A stretch of 12,789 bases of DNA from Thermomicrobiales bacterium (GCA_020847015.1 JADLCW010000215.1:1-12789), one strand, 5' to 3'; positions 1 to 7,046 are shown, counted from the first letter of the stretch. The notes: a model not told the origin generated them from the letters alone. Numbers and translations are program-made.

Positions 1-17
1 AAGATCTCGCATACATG

Positions 18-23
18 AGGAGG
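18..23 (+). promoter_or_regulatory. Shine-Dalgarno site that fixes the cupredoxin start
   Basis: A perfect AGGAGG lies 6 nt before the ATG at 30. This favours that start over the overlapping ATG at 15 and over the in-frame ATG at 66, which has no comparable site upstream even though the hydrophobic leader begins just there. Confidence 0.75.
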
Positions 24-29
24 TTCAGG

Positions 30-1220
30 ATGAGTGTGAATCCCGCTGCGATCGGGGATGTCCGGATGACCCGGCGCTTCGTCGTAGGTTTGCTCGTCAC
101 ATCGGCAATGGTTCCCCTGGTCGGGACGGCGAGAGCGCAAGCGGCGCCGACGCTCGACGTCGTGACGCCGGCGGACGGCTCCAAGGTCGCCGCCAACGAC
201 ATCGATGTGCAGGTGAAAGTGACCGGGCTGAAGTTCGACTGCTCGGCGTTCGGCACTCCCGACAAGGACGGCGTGGGCGAGGTGCTGGCGTTCCTCGACG
301 GCGCGACGATCTCCCAACTCACCGGGTTCTATTGCATGGACACCTTCACCATTTCGGGGGAGGGGATCACGCCGGGCAAGCACACCCTCACCTTCGTGCT
401 GGCCAGCAATACCCACGTGCCGATGATGGATACGGCCAAGCAAGTCACCATCGACTTCCAGCCGCCGGCTCCGGCTCCGCTGCCAGCGGCGAACTTCACC
501 GGCAACCCGGGCGTCAAGCTGGATAGCCCGAAAGACGGCGCGACGGTGGCGGCCTCCTTCCCGGTGAAGCTGACGCCGGAGAACTTCACGCCCAATGCCG
601 GGCTGGAAGGCAAGACGAATGTCGCCGGGTTCGGTCACTATCATGTGTGGGTCGATGCGCCGGCGAAGCACGAATCGCTGGCCGGCTTGGTGCTGATGCC
701 GGGCGTCAACGAATTTACGCTCGACCTGAGCGCGTGGGGTCCGGGCAAGCACACGATCCGGATCGAAACAGCTCAGAACGACCACACCATGTACGACCCG
801 TCCACGCCGGTGGAGTTCACCGTCGATGTCAGCGGGTCCGCGACGCCGGCGGCGGGCGCGGCGGCAGCGGGCGCGGCGACAAGCACCAAGGCGGCCGAGG
901 CTGCCGCGCCGGTGACCGTCAAGATGACGGGAGGACTCCGGTTCGATCCGGCCGATGTCACGGTGAAAGTCGGTCAGACAGTGACCTGGGAGAACGCAAG
1001 CCCCATTCAGCATACGTCGACTGACGATCCATCAAAGAACCCCGTAGCGTCGGCGCATCCGGAATTCTCGGTGCTGCCTGACGGAGCGGAGGCGTGGGAT
1101 TCCGGGTTGGTGGACCCGGGCAAGACGTTCTCTCATACATTTACGGTTGCCGGGACATACCACTACTTCTGCATCCCGCACGCGCTGTCCGGCATGTTGG
1201 GAACGGTCACCGTTCAGTAG
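30..1220 (+). CDS. Exported cupredoxin (plastocyanin/azurin-like) protein with two N-terminal beta repeats
   Basis: The 396-aa product is a secreted type 1 copper protein, probably an extracytoplasmic electron carrier or copper binder. A signal peptide spans about residues 13-36 (two Arg, hydrophobic core, A-R-A cleavage motif). Two related beta-sandwich repeats follow at about 40-143 and 162-267, both with 'P-x-D-G-(S/A)-x-V' openings and late 'P-G-K-H-T' motifs. The first has two Cys (71, 102), probably a disulfide; the second has a His-rich 'GHYHVWVDA' stretch. An Ala-rich linker (268-294) leads to the cupredoxin domain (295-396). Its four expected copper ligands are all present: H328, C381, H384 and M389. 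Start chosen from the AGGAGG at 18-23; the ATG at 66 would also give an intact signal peptide. No partner redox enzyme is in view, so its electron partner is unknown. The repeats resemble metal-chaperone-like 'GHHH' domains only loosely. Confidence 0.87.
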   Translation: MSVNPAAIGDVRMTRRFVVGLLVTSAMVPLVGTARAQAAPTLDVVTPADGSKVAANDIDVQVKVTGLKFDCSAFGTPDKDGVGEVLAFLDGATISQLTGFYCMDTFTISGEGITPGKHTLTFVLASNTHVPMMDTAKQVTIDFQPPAPAPLPAANFTGNPGVKLDSPKDGATVAASFPVKLTPENFTPNAGLEGKTNVAGFGHYHVWVDAPAKHESLAGLVLMPGVNEFTLDLSAWGPGKHTIRIETAQNDHTMYDPSTPVEFTVDVSGSATPAAGAAAAGAATSTKAAEAAAPVTVKMTGGLRFDPADVTVKVGQTVTWENASPIQHTSTDDPSKNPVASAHPEFSVLPDGAEAWDSGLVDPGKTFSHTFTVAGTYHYFCIPHALSGMLGTVTVQ

Positions 1221-1281
1221 GTTGCATTGCGGACGCCGTGCCGCACCGGCGGCACGGCGCACCCTGGAGGATGCGCGGCTC

Positions 1282-2157
1282 ATGCTGGCGGCGCTCGGGT
1301 TCATTGGCGCCTCCATCGTGCTGGTGGGCGTCGTCACCTTCCTGGAAGAACCACTCGCGAAAGAACTGGACGCCTTTCGACTCGACGCCGCGCTGCGGCT
1401 GGGCGCGCTGGTGCTGGCGGTGATCGCGCTGGCCGCCGCGCCCGGGGTCGGGCTGCCAGCCGCCGGTCCGGGACTCGCCGGAGTTGGCGTCGGACTCTTG
1501 TTCGGCGTCGCCTCCGTCGCCTACTGCTTCGCCATCGGTTCGAAGTCATCGTGGCTGGTCGCCTCGATAAGCAACGGGTACGTCGTAGTGACCGTGGTGC
1601 TCGGCGTGCTGGTGCTGGGCGAATCGCTGACGCTGTGGGTGCTTGGCGGGCTGGTGTTGACGCTGGCGGGCATCGTCGCGCTATCCTGGCGCTCGCCCGC
1701 GAAGGGGCACGCCCGAACCGATAACGGCGGGTTGCGGCAGATGGTGAAGGCCGCGTCGCCGTTAGGCATTTTCATTGTATTGACCGGCGTCGGCGCATTT
1801 CTGGAGAAGCCGATGCTGGGGGATCTCACTCCGCTGCAACTCAACGCCGCAGTCGCCACCGGAATGGCCGCGGTCGGGGTCGCCGCCGTCGGAGCGCGCG
1901 ACCGCCGGGTCCCGACGGGGAAGGCGGCGTTGGCGACGGCCGGTCTTGGCGTGCTGCTGGGGTTGGGGGCGATTACCTATTACCTCGGTTTGCAACACCT
2001 GCCGGTTTCGGTGGCGGCCACGTTGTCCAACACGTACGTGCTGGTGGCGGCCGCGCTGACGGTGCTGTTTGGTCACCAGCGGATCACGCTTCGCCAGGTT
2101 GCCGGGGCGGTGTCCGCGCTCGCCGGAGCCACGCTGCTCACGTTGCCCTTCTCCTGA
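1282..2157 (+). CDS. EamA/DMT-family membrane transporter, two-repeat
   Basis: This gene encodes a 291-aa integral membrane protein of about ten hydrophobic segments with the internal duplication of the drug/metabolite transporter superfamily. The halves (about 1-140 and 155-291) share a visible pattern: 'G-V-x-x-F-L-E-(E/K)-P' near the start of each, then 'L-(D/N)-A-A', then 'S-N-x-Y-V-(V/L)-V' near the end. Such proteins export or import small metabolites; the substrate cannot be read from the sequence. The ATG at 1282 has GGAGG at 1266-1270, a rather long spacer of 11 nt. A TTG at 1222 is an alternative in-frame start but would add a non-hydrophobic Arg-rich stretch. The gene starts 61 nt after the cupredoxin stop with no hairpin I can see between them, so co-transcription is plausible. 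Confidence 0.82.
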   Translation: MLAALGFIGASIVLVGVVTFLEEPLAKELDAFRLDAALRLGALVLAVIALAAAPGVGLPAAGPGLAGVGVGLLFGVASVAYCFAIGSKSSWLVASISNGYVVVTVVLGVLVLGESLTLWVLGGLVLTLAGIVALSWRSPAKGHARTDNGGLRQMVKAASPLGIFIVLTGVGAFLEKPMLGDLTPLQLNAAVATGMAAVGVAAVGARDRRVPTGKAALATAGLGVLLGLGAITYYLGLQHLPVSVAATLSNTYVLVAAALTVLFGHQRITLRQVAGAVSALAGATLLTLPFS

Positions 2158-2202
2158 TCCATCGCCAGCGTTCGCGCGATCCTGTGACTTACGGATAGCG
2201 AT

Positions 2203-2246
2203 GAACGGCGTCCCTATTCCCGGCGCCGGGAATGGGGGCGCCGTTC
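2203..2246. repeat. 44-nt near-perfect palindrome, probable bidirectional terminator or regulator-binding site
   Basis: The arms mirror each other around a central GGCGCC (2222-2227). The left arm reads GAACGGCG..CCC..ATTCCCGGC and the right arm is its complement, except for two positions that would be G-U pairs in plus-strand RNA. It lies 45 nt after the EamA stop. No T-run follows, so it is not a textbook intrinsic terminator, although GC-rich bacteria often lack the T-run. Confidence 0.6.
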
Positions 2247-2261
2247 CATGCGCGCCGTTCC
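2238..2261 (+). repeat. Direct repeat of GCGCCGTTCC, two copies 14 nt apart
   Basis: Copies of GCGCCGTTCC lie at 2238-2247 and 2252-2261, the first overlapping the right arm of the palindrome. A tandem GTACGCT pair (2270-2276, 2277-2283) followed by GTGCAC lies just downstream. The stretch between the palindrome and the ATG at 2344 is a likely place for the promoter and control of the cysteine-rich gene, but I see no convincing -35/-10 pair. Confidence 0.4.
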
Positions 2262-2343
2262 GCCAGGTCGTACGCTGTACGCTGTGCACGATGTCGCCCG
2301 CCGTGACGGCCGCGGGCGACATGAAGGGGAATGGGGGGCACCG

Positions 2344-3882
2344 ATGGACGCTCATCGTTTCGATTCGCTGGCCCGGGCGCTTGGCGCCCCGTCCACACGC
2401 CGCCGCGCGCTCGGCGCGCTCGCCGCTGGAGGACTCTTCGGCGGACTGGGCCGCGCGGCTCCCGCGATTGCGGCGCGGGATGGCGTGTGCACGCTCGATT
2501 TCGTGGCGACCGTGCGGCAGGGGCCGGGCGCCGGTCAAACTCAAAACGCCAACCAGACTGCACCGGGCGACGTGCGGGGGACATTGAGTTTTTCGCTGAC
2601 GGAGACGGGCGCGCTGAAGGGCGGCGCCTTGCGGCGCTCAGACGGGGCCAGCTTGCCGGTGGTGGGACAAGCGGTCGGCGTCTCGCTTCAGATGCGCATC
2701 ACCTTCCCGGACGGAACGGCCATGGTGGCGGTCGGGGTTGGCGAGCAGCCGATCGCTGACTGCCGAGGCGCGCTCAGCGGGCTGGCGACCGGACCGACAG
2801 CGGGCGATCTGGGCGACTGGCGGGCGTCCGCTCAGGGAACCACCGCCGCGCCGGCCGTGACTCGCCAGGGCGACACGCAACCAAAAGACGCACAGCCCAA
2901 AGAGAAGCCGCCCAAGGAGAAGCCGCCCAAAGACAAGAAGCCGGATGCCCAGCCGACCGCGATCCCGACGCCGACGCCGACGCCGGAGGCAGCCGTCTGC
3001 GCGGCCGGTCTGACCCGATGCGGGGCGGCCTGTGTGGATCTGGCGACCGATCTGGCGAATTGCGGCGCCTGCGATGCCGTTTGCGAAAGCGGACTGGTGG
3101 CGGTGGCGTGCCGCGGCGGCGAATGCGTGCGCGCCGACTGCCCTCCCGATCAAGCGTATTGTGGAGCGGTCGACGGCTGCCGCGATCTCGCTCGCGATCC
3201 TGCCCACTGCGGCGCCTGCGGAGCGCCCTGCGCGGCGAATCAGGAGTGCGCGGCTGGCGTGTGCCGCGATGTGACCGTCGCCTGCCTGGACGGGCAAACC
3301 CGCTGCGGCGACGAGTGCGTCGATGTGTTCAGCAATGATTTCAACTGCGGCGAGTGCGGCAATGTGTGCAGCGATCTCGGGGCCTCGATGTTCTGCGAAG
3401 GAGGATTTTGCCGAGAGCCGGGCTGCCCGGCGGGCACGACCGATTGCGGCGGCTATTGCGCCGATCTCGCCACCAGCGCGGACAACTGCGGCGGTTGCGG
3501 CATCCCGTGCGCGGCCGGGGAGTGGTGCAACGCCGGGGTGTGCGTCAGCGGCGCCGCGCAATGCGAGCCGGGGATGACCAACTGCCACGGTGTTTGCGTC
3601 GATCTCACCGCCAACGCGGAGCACTGCGGCGTCTGCGACTTCGCCTGCGGAGCCGGGGAATGGTGCGACGGCGGGATGTGCGCGGCGGCGGAGTTCGCCT
3701 GCGGCGGCCCGGGCGACGTGTGCGCGACGAACGACGAGTGCTGCTCCGGGGTGTGCGACGGCGGGGTGTGCGCGGCGCCGCAGTTCGCCTGCGGCGGCCC
3801 GGGCGATGCCTGCGCCAGCGACGACGAGTGCTGCTCCGGGGCCTGCTTCATGGATGCCGCCGGGGGAGGCTCCTGCTTCTGA
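2344..3882 (+). CDS. Tat-exported cysteine-rich modular protein (five 8-Cys repeats, two 6-Cys repeats)
   Basis: The 512-aa product is probably an extracytoplasmic, heavily disulfide-bonded surface or secreted protein of unknown function. A twin-arginine leader comes first ('STRRRALGAL' at 17-26, hydrophobic to about 43). A unique domain follows (about 46-160) with two Cys (49, 140), then a Lys/Pro linker with repeated 'EKPPK' units (about 177-216). Next come five repeats of about 45 aa starting near C219, C266, C314, C361 and C407. Each has eight Cys spaced roughly x6, x3, x9, x2, x3, x5-8, x4, with a 'D-L-A-x-(D/S)-x-x-(N/H)-C-G-x-C' core. Two 30-aa repeats with six Cys, including a CC pair, end the protein (453-476, 483-511). 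The total of 54 Cys is even, consistent with complete pairing. The start at 2344 follows a GGGGGG run by 5 nt and places the leader correctly; an in-frame ATG at 2248 would add 32 residues without a signal function. Adhesion or envelope-structure roles are guesses. Confidence 0.85.
   Translation: MDAHRFDSLARALGAPSTRRRALGALAAGGLFGGLGRAAPAIAARDGVCTLDFVATVRQGPGAGQTQNANQTAPGDVRGTLSFSLTETGALKGGALRRSDGASLPVVGQAVGVSLQMRITFPDGTAMVAVGVGEQPIADCRGALSGLATGPTAGDLGDWRASAQGTTAAPAVTRQGDTQPKDAQPKEKPPKEKPPKDKKPDAQPTAIPTPTPTPEAAVCAAGLTRCGAACVDLATDLANCGACDAVCESGLVAVACRGGECVRADCPPDQAYCGAVDGCRDLARDPAHCGACGAPCAANQECAAGVCRDVTVACLDGQTRCGDECVDVFSNDFNCGECGNVCSDLGASMFCEGGFCREPGCPAGTTDCGGYCADLATSADNCGGCGIPCAAGEWCNAGVCVSGAAQCEPGMTNCHGVCVDLTANAEHCGVCDFACGAGEWCDGGMCAAAEFACGGPGDVCATNDECCSGVCDGGVCAAPQFACGGPGDACASDDECCSGACFMDAAGGGSCF
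3664..3843 (+). repeat. 90-bp tandem duplication inside the cysteine-rich gene
   Basis: Units 3664-3753 and 3754-3843 align without gaps, with about 12 differences by eye (roughly 87% identity). Each begins TGCGACGGCGGG and ends TGCTGCTCCGGGG plus two bases. The unit is 30 codons and preserves the frame. It encodes the six-Cys terminal repeat plus the end of the preceding one, so it looks like a recent in-frame module duplication. Confidence 0.85.
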
Positions 3883-3887
3883 GCGAC

Positions 3888-3921
3888 GGCAGGCGGAGCG
3901 GGGCGTCCCGCTCCGCCCGCC
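3888..3921 (+). terminator. Hairpin directly after the cysteine-rich gene
   Basis: Arms of 15 nt (GGCAGGCGGAGCGGG and CCCGCTCCGCCCGCC) flank a GCGT loop, with one A-C mismatch, starting 6 nt after the stop. It is a very stable GC stem without a T-run, and its position suggests transcript termination or 3'-end protection. Confidence 0.6.
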
Positions 3922-3957
3922 GATGATGGCGCGCGGGCGCGGGTAGCGTATCCTTGG

Positions 3958-3990
3958 CGATTGGGTCGCCGGCATTCGGCGACCCAATCG
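3958..3990 (+). terminator. Second hairpin, 14-bp perfect stem
   Basis: CGATTGGGTCGCCG pairs perfectly with CGGCGACCCAATCG around the loop GCATT. The stem can be extended by two G-U pairs into the following TT. It stands 27 nt before the next start codon. It could be a terminator for the upstream block or a leader hairpin of the zinc-finger membrane gene. Confidence 0.55.
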
Positions 3991-4016
3991 TTCGCGCGCC
4001 GTGAGGACCCGATCGC

Positions 4017-4577
4017 ATGACCGCCGAGGTGGAGCCGGCCGCCGGCCCGCGCCCCGGTCCGTGCTCGTACCACCCCAACGTGGAAACGCTGCTGCGCTGC
4101 TCGCGCTGCGGCAAGCCGATCTGCCCGCAGTGCGGGGTGCGGACACCAGTGGGGTTGCGCTGTCCGGATTGCGCCGGGGTGGCCGGTCTGGTTGGGCCGA
4201 TGGGCGGCGTGCGCACCCTGCAAGCGCTGGCCCACGGGTTGCTGGTGACCGTGCCGGTCGGAGTGGTCTGGGCATTTTTCCCCGACTGGGCGTTCTACCT
4301 GGCGCTGGTGATGGGATTCGCCGGGGCGGAAGCGGTCGCGCGGGCGGTTCCCGGACGGCGCGGCCCGGAGTTGCAGGCGATCGCCGTGGTTGTCGTGCTG
4401 GTCGGTTTGGCGCTGAGCCGCCTGGTGCTGCTGACCCGCCTGGGAGTGGATCTGGCCGATATCGGCCGTATCGATTTCGCGGCGCCCCGGGTGCAGCGGG
4501 CGCTGCACCTGCAGCCGATTCCGGATCTCATCTTCGCCGCCCTGCCGATCGTCATCGCGTTTTTCCGTTTTCGCTAA
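4017..4577 (+). CDS. Small membrane protein with N-terminal double zinc-binding (B-box-like) module
   Basis: This 186-aa product has a cytosolic metal-binding head and three or four membrane helices. Eight ligand-type residues are regularly spaced: C16-x2-H19, C28-x2-C31, C36-x2-C39 and C49-x2-C52. That is enough for two zinc sites in the cross-braced order of B-box-type fingers. 'Y-H-P-N-x-E-T-x-L-R-C-x-R-C-G-K-P-I-C' matches the motif found in bacterial B-box-like proteins, which often carry a rhomboid-type membrane domain. Here the membrane part (helices near 70-88, 91-108, 118-139, 170-184) has no rhomboid G-x-S-x-G/H catalytic pair, so a protease role is not supported. The start has GAGGA at 4003-4007, 9 nt upstream. 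It lies 35 nt before the serine hydrolase and probably shares its transcript. Function unknown; a membrane sensor or scaffold is possible. Confidence 0.82.
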   Translation: MTAEVEPAAGPRPGPCSYHPNVETLLRCSRCGKPICPQCGVRTPVGLRCPDCAGVAGLVGPMGGVRTLQALAHGLLVTVPVGVVWAFFPDWAFYLALVMGFAGAEAVARAVPGRRGPELQAIAVVVVLVGLALSRLVLLTRLGVDLADIGRIDFAAPRVQRALHLQPIPDLIFAALPIVIAFFRFR

Positions 4578-4612
4578 CCGCCGCGGGCGAGACGCGCTGC
4601 GGGTCGAAGCCG

Positions 4613-5707
4613 ATGAGCGAACCAGCATTGCCCATGATGTGGCATGCGCCGAACCGGGGCGAATTGCGCGAGACGATCGCGGCGGTGCTGCGAACGGCGG
4701 ATGCGCCGGGAGCGGCGGTGGCGCTGGTCGTGGATGGGCGACCAACGCTGTCCGTGGGGGTCGGTCATCGGAACCTCGCTCGCGATCTGCCGCTCGATGC
4801 GGCAGCGCGCACGTACGCCTACAGCATCACCAAGACGATGCTCGCCGTGGCCGCGCTGCGTTTGGCCGAGACAGGGCGGCTGATGCTGGACGCTCCGATC
4901 CGCGCGATCCTCCCCGATGCGGCGCTGAGCGAGCGCGCCACCCTGCGCCGGCTGCTGAACCACACCGCCGGCGTGCCCGATTACGGTGCGATGCCGGAGC
5001 ACCACGCCGCGCTACGAGCCGACCCGACCGCGCCGTGGACGTCGGCGGAGTTTCTCGACCGGACGCTGCCGGGCGGTCTGCGCTTCCCGCCCGGCGAGGG
5101 CTGGGGTTACTCCAATATCGGCTATTTGCTGGTCCGATTGGCGATCGAGCGAACCACGGGGCAATCGTTGCGGACGGCGCTGGTGTTCCGGCCGGCGGCG
5201 ATGCGCCAGACCTGCATCGCCGAATCGCTCGCCGACGCGGCCGGGTTGACGCCGGGCTACAGCATATTGCTCGACCGCGACGGCGCGCTGCGGGACATGA
5301 CCCGGCGCTATCACCCCGGCTGGGTTTCGCATGGCGCGGCGATCGCGACGGCGGCGGATCTGACCCGCTTCCTCGAAGCGCTCTTTTCCGACCGCCTGCT
5401 GCGGCCGGAATCGCTGGCGACGATGCTGGAGGTGACGCCGGTTCCGGGAGCGCACCCGCCGTTCGTCCGACCCGCCTACGGACTCGGTCTGATGATCGAT
5501 CTTGGTTCGCCGTGGGGCACGGTCGCCGGACATGCCGGCAGCGGACCGGGGTATGCGACGGCGGCGTTCCACGCCACGGACGCGGCCGGTCGCCGGGTGA
5601 CGAGCGCGGCGCTGGTCAACCGCGACGGGTCCGATGCGGCCACGCGGATTGCCTTCGCGCTCATCGCCGCCTGCGCACAAGGAGCGTGCGGGAACCAGGG
5701 CGATTGA
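4613..5707 (+). CDS. Serine hydrolase, class C beta-lactamase/D-Ala carboxypeptidase fold
   Basis: The 364-aa protein belongs to the beta-lactamase-related serine hydrolase family (class C beta-lactamases, DD-peptidases and EstB-like esterases). All three active-site boxes are present: S71-I-T-K74 (nucleophile and general base), Y166-S-N168, and H307-A-G309 in 'HAGSGPGY', the position of the K-T-G box. The 'LLNHTAGVPDYG' stretch after the first box is also typical. There is no signal peptide at the N-terminus ('MSEPALPMMWHAP'), so it is probably cytoplasmic, which argues for an esterase, amidase or peptidase rather than antibiotic resistance. No good Shine-Dalgarno precedes the ATG at 4613; an in-frame ATG pair at 4634/4637 is a possible alternative start. 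It follows the zinc-finger membrane gene by 35 nt and converges on larC, 36 nt from its stop. The natural substrate cannot be inferred. Confidence 0.9.
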   Translation: MSEPALPMMWHAPNRGELRETIAAVLRTADAPGAAVALVVDGRPTLSVGVGHRNLARDLPLDAAARTYAYSITKTMLAVAALRLAETGRLMLDAPIRAILPDAALSERATLRRLLNHTAGVPDYGAMPEHHAALRADPTAPWTSAEFLDRTLPGGLRFPPGEGWGYSNIGYLLVRLAIERTTGQSLRTALVFRPAAMRQTCIAESLADAAGLTPGYSILLDRDGALRDMTRRYHPGWVSHGAAIATAADLTRFLEALFSDRLLRPESLATMLEVTPVPGAHPPFVRPAYGLGLMIDLGSPWGTVAGHAGSGPGYATAAFHATDAAGRRVTSAALVNRDGSDAATRIAFALIAACAQGACGNQGD

Positions 5708-5743
5708 GTGCGGGGAGCCGGGTCGGCTGTCCGCGCCATGCGC

Positions 5744-7009
5744 TCACTCCCACTCGTCGGGACGAGGCACGGCGCGCAGGCGAGGCGCTTGCACTTTCGA
5801 CCAGCGTTGCCCGACGTACACCTCGCCCAGACGGTGCGCTTCGTTCCACACCTCCCGGATCGGCACGTCGGCCGCGCGGGCCAGCGCCAGGCAGTCGTCG
5901 TATTCGGGTCTGGCGTCGATGACGCGCCCGCGCCAGCCGCGCAGCTTGAGGCGAACCTCCCCCCAGCGGGTGGTCGTCGTTTCGAAGCGGCGCTCGGCTT
6001 TGGTGCGCTGCACCGGCCAGCAGCGCACCCCGAGGGTGGTCGTTTGTTCGATGAACACGCGCTCCAGCTCCGCGCGCCGGCCCGCCGGGGCGATCGCCGA
6101 AACGATGGTCGCCGGGCGACCTTTCTTCATGATCGCCGGGGTCAGCCAGACATCGAGCGCGCCGGCGGCGAAGAGACGCTCCAGCAGCAGTTCGGTAAAC
6201 TGCGGATTCATGTCGTCGAGATTGGTTTCCAGCACGATCTCGTCCGGTTCGCGCTCATCGGGCGCGGGTTCGCCGGCATCGGTGGTTTCGCCGATCCAGA
6301 CCCGCAGCGCATTTGGCCAGGGGAGTTCTCGGCCGCCGAACCCGTAGCCGATCGCGCCGGGCGCGAAGGCGGGGCGACGGAACTCGGCAAGGGTCGTCAG
6401 AATGGCGGCCCCGGTCGGCGTGAGCAATTCGCCAGGAACACCCTCCTGCGCGGGCGGAACCGGCGCGACCGGCGCGTTGGCGCGGGCCAGCAGCGCGGCG
6501 GTGGCCGGGGCCGGCACGGGCAGTTGACCGTGCGCCGCCGTCACCCAGCCGCTGCCAAGCCGGGGCGGATCGCTGGTGATCCGCTCGACGCCCAGCGCAT
6601 GCAACCCCAGGCAGGTTCCGACGATATCGACGATGGCGTCGGTGCCACCCACCTCGTGAAAGTGGACGTCGTCTGACGCCATGCCGTGAACGCCGGCCTC
6701 GGCTTCAGCGAGACGTTCGAAGATGGCTAGGGCGCGCTGGCGGACTGGCTCCGGCAAGGGCGCCGTGTTGATGATCCCCCGGATTTCCGTCCAACGGCGA
6801 CTGTGGCGCTCCTCGTGGACGATGACGGCGCAGCGCGTGCCGGTCAGCCCGTGCCGCACGATCCGCTCGACCCGAAACTCCCACGGGTCGAGCGGCAGCG
6901 GAGCGAGTCCGCCCCGCAGCTCATCCAGGGGCAACCCGGCATCGAGCAGGGCGCCGAGCATCATATCGCCGCTGGCGCCGGAAAACGGGTCAAAATGAGC
7001 GATGCGCAC
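5744..7009 (-). CDS. larC: LarC, nickel-pincer cofactor cyclometallase (nickel insertion)
   Basis: LarC performs the last step of making the nickel-pincer nucleotide cofactor of lactate racemase and related LarA enzymes: CTP-dependent insertion of nickel into the pyridinium bis-thiocarboxylate mononucleotide made by LarB and LarE. The 421-aa protein has the family opening 'HFDPFSGASGDMMLGALLDAG' split over residues 5-25, 'HFHEVGGTDAIVD' at 116-128, 'ETNLDDMNPQ' at 261-270 and 'MKKGRP' at 294-299. The LarC1 part (about 1-235) and LarC2 part (about 255-421) are in one unbroken frame. In Lactiplantibacillus plantarum these are two reading frames joined by programmed frameshifting. The start is GTG at 7009, supported by GAGGG (plus-strand 7015-7019) 5 nt upstream. 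No larA, larB or larE lies in the window, so the cofactor's client enzyme is elsewhere or absent. It is divergent from the amidinotransferase gene. Confidence 0.95.
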   Translation of the reverse strand: MRIAHFDPFSGASGDMMLGALLDAGLPLDELRGGLAPLPLDPWEFRVERIVRHGLTGTRCAVIVHEERHSRRWTEIRGIINTAPLPEPVRQRALAIFERLAEAEAGVHGMASDDVHFHEVGGTDAIVDIVGTCLGLHALGVERITSDPPRLGSGWVTAAHGQLPVPAPATAALLARANAPVAPVPPAQEGVPGELLTPTGAAILTTLAEFRRPAFAPGAIGYGFGGRELPWPNALRVWIGETTDAGEPAPDEREPDEIVLETNLDDMNPQFTELLLERLFAAGALDVWLTPAIMKKGRPATIVSAIAPAGRRAELERVFIEQTTTLGVRCWPVQRTKAERRFETTTTRWGEVRLKLRGWRGRVIDARPEYDDCLALARAADVPIREVWNEAHRLGEVYVGQRWSKVQAPRLRAVPRPDEWE

Positions 7010-7046
7010 GGGAACCCTCGCGCTTGGCGCGCGCCGGCCACGCGCC

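Noticed and set aside
2248..2343. Earlier ATG for the cysteine-rich protein
   Set aside because: It would put 32 residues of non-signal sequence before the Tat leader and has no ribosome site; the ATG at 2344 follows a G-run at good spacing.
2881..2990. Lys/Pro-rich tandem DNA repeat as a separate element
   Set aside because: The repeated GAGAAGCCGCCCAA-like units encode the protein linker 'EKPPK' and need no other explanation.
2638..4275. Very long open frame on the minus strand opposite the cysteine-rich gene
   Set aside because: It is Ala/Arg-rich low-complexity sequence caused by the GC-rich repeat codons of the plus-strand gene, crosses two gene boundaries and hairpins, and matches no family.
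4001..4612. Extending the serine hydrolase upstream to 4001 in the same open frame
   Set aside because: This would swallow the zinc-finger membrane gene, whose eight spaced Cys/His ligands are clearly real in another frame; the hydrolase domain starts normally from 4613.
4613..5707. Antibiotic-resistance class C beta-lactamase
   Set aside because: The fold and active-site boxes match, but it has no signal peptide and H-x-G replaces the K-T-G expected of true beta-lactamases; the family is mostly esterases and peptidases.
5744..7009. Programmed frameshift in larC as in L. plantarum
   Set aside because: The LarC1 and LarC2 parts are continuous in one frame from GTG to stop, so no recoding is needed.
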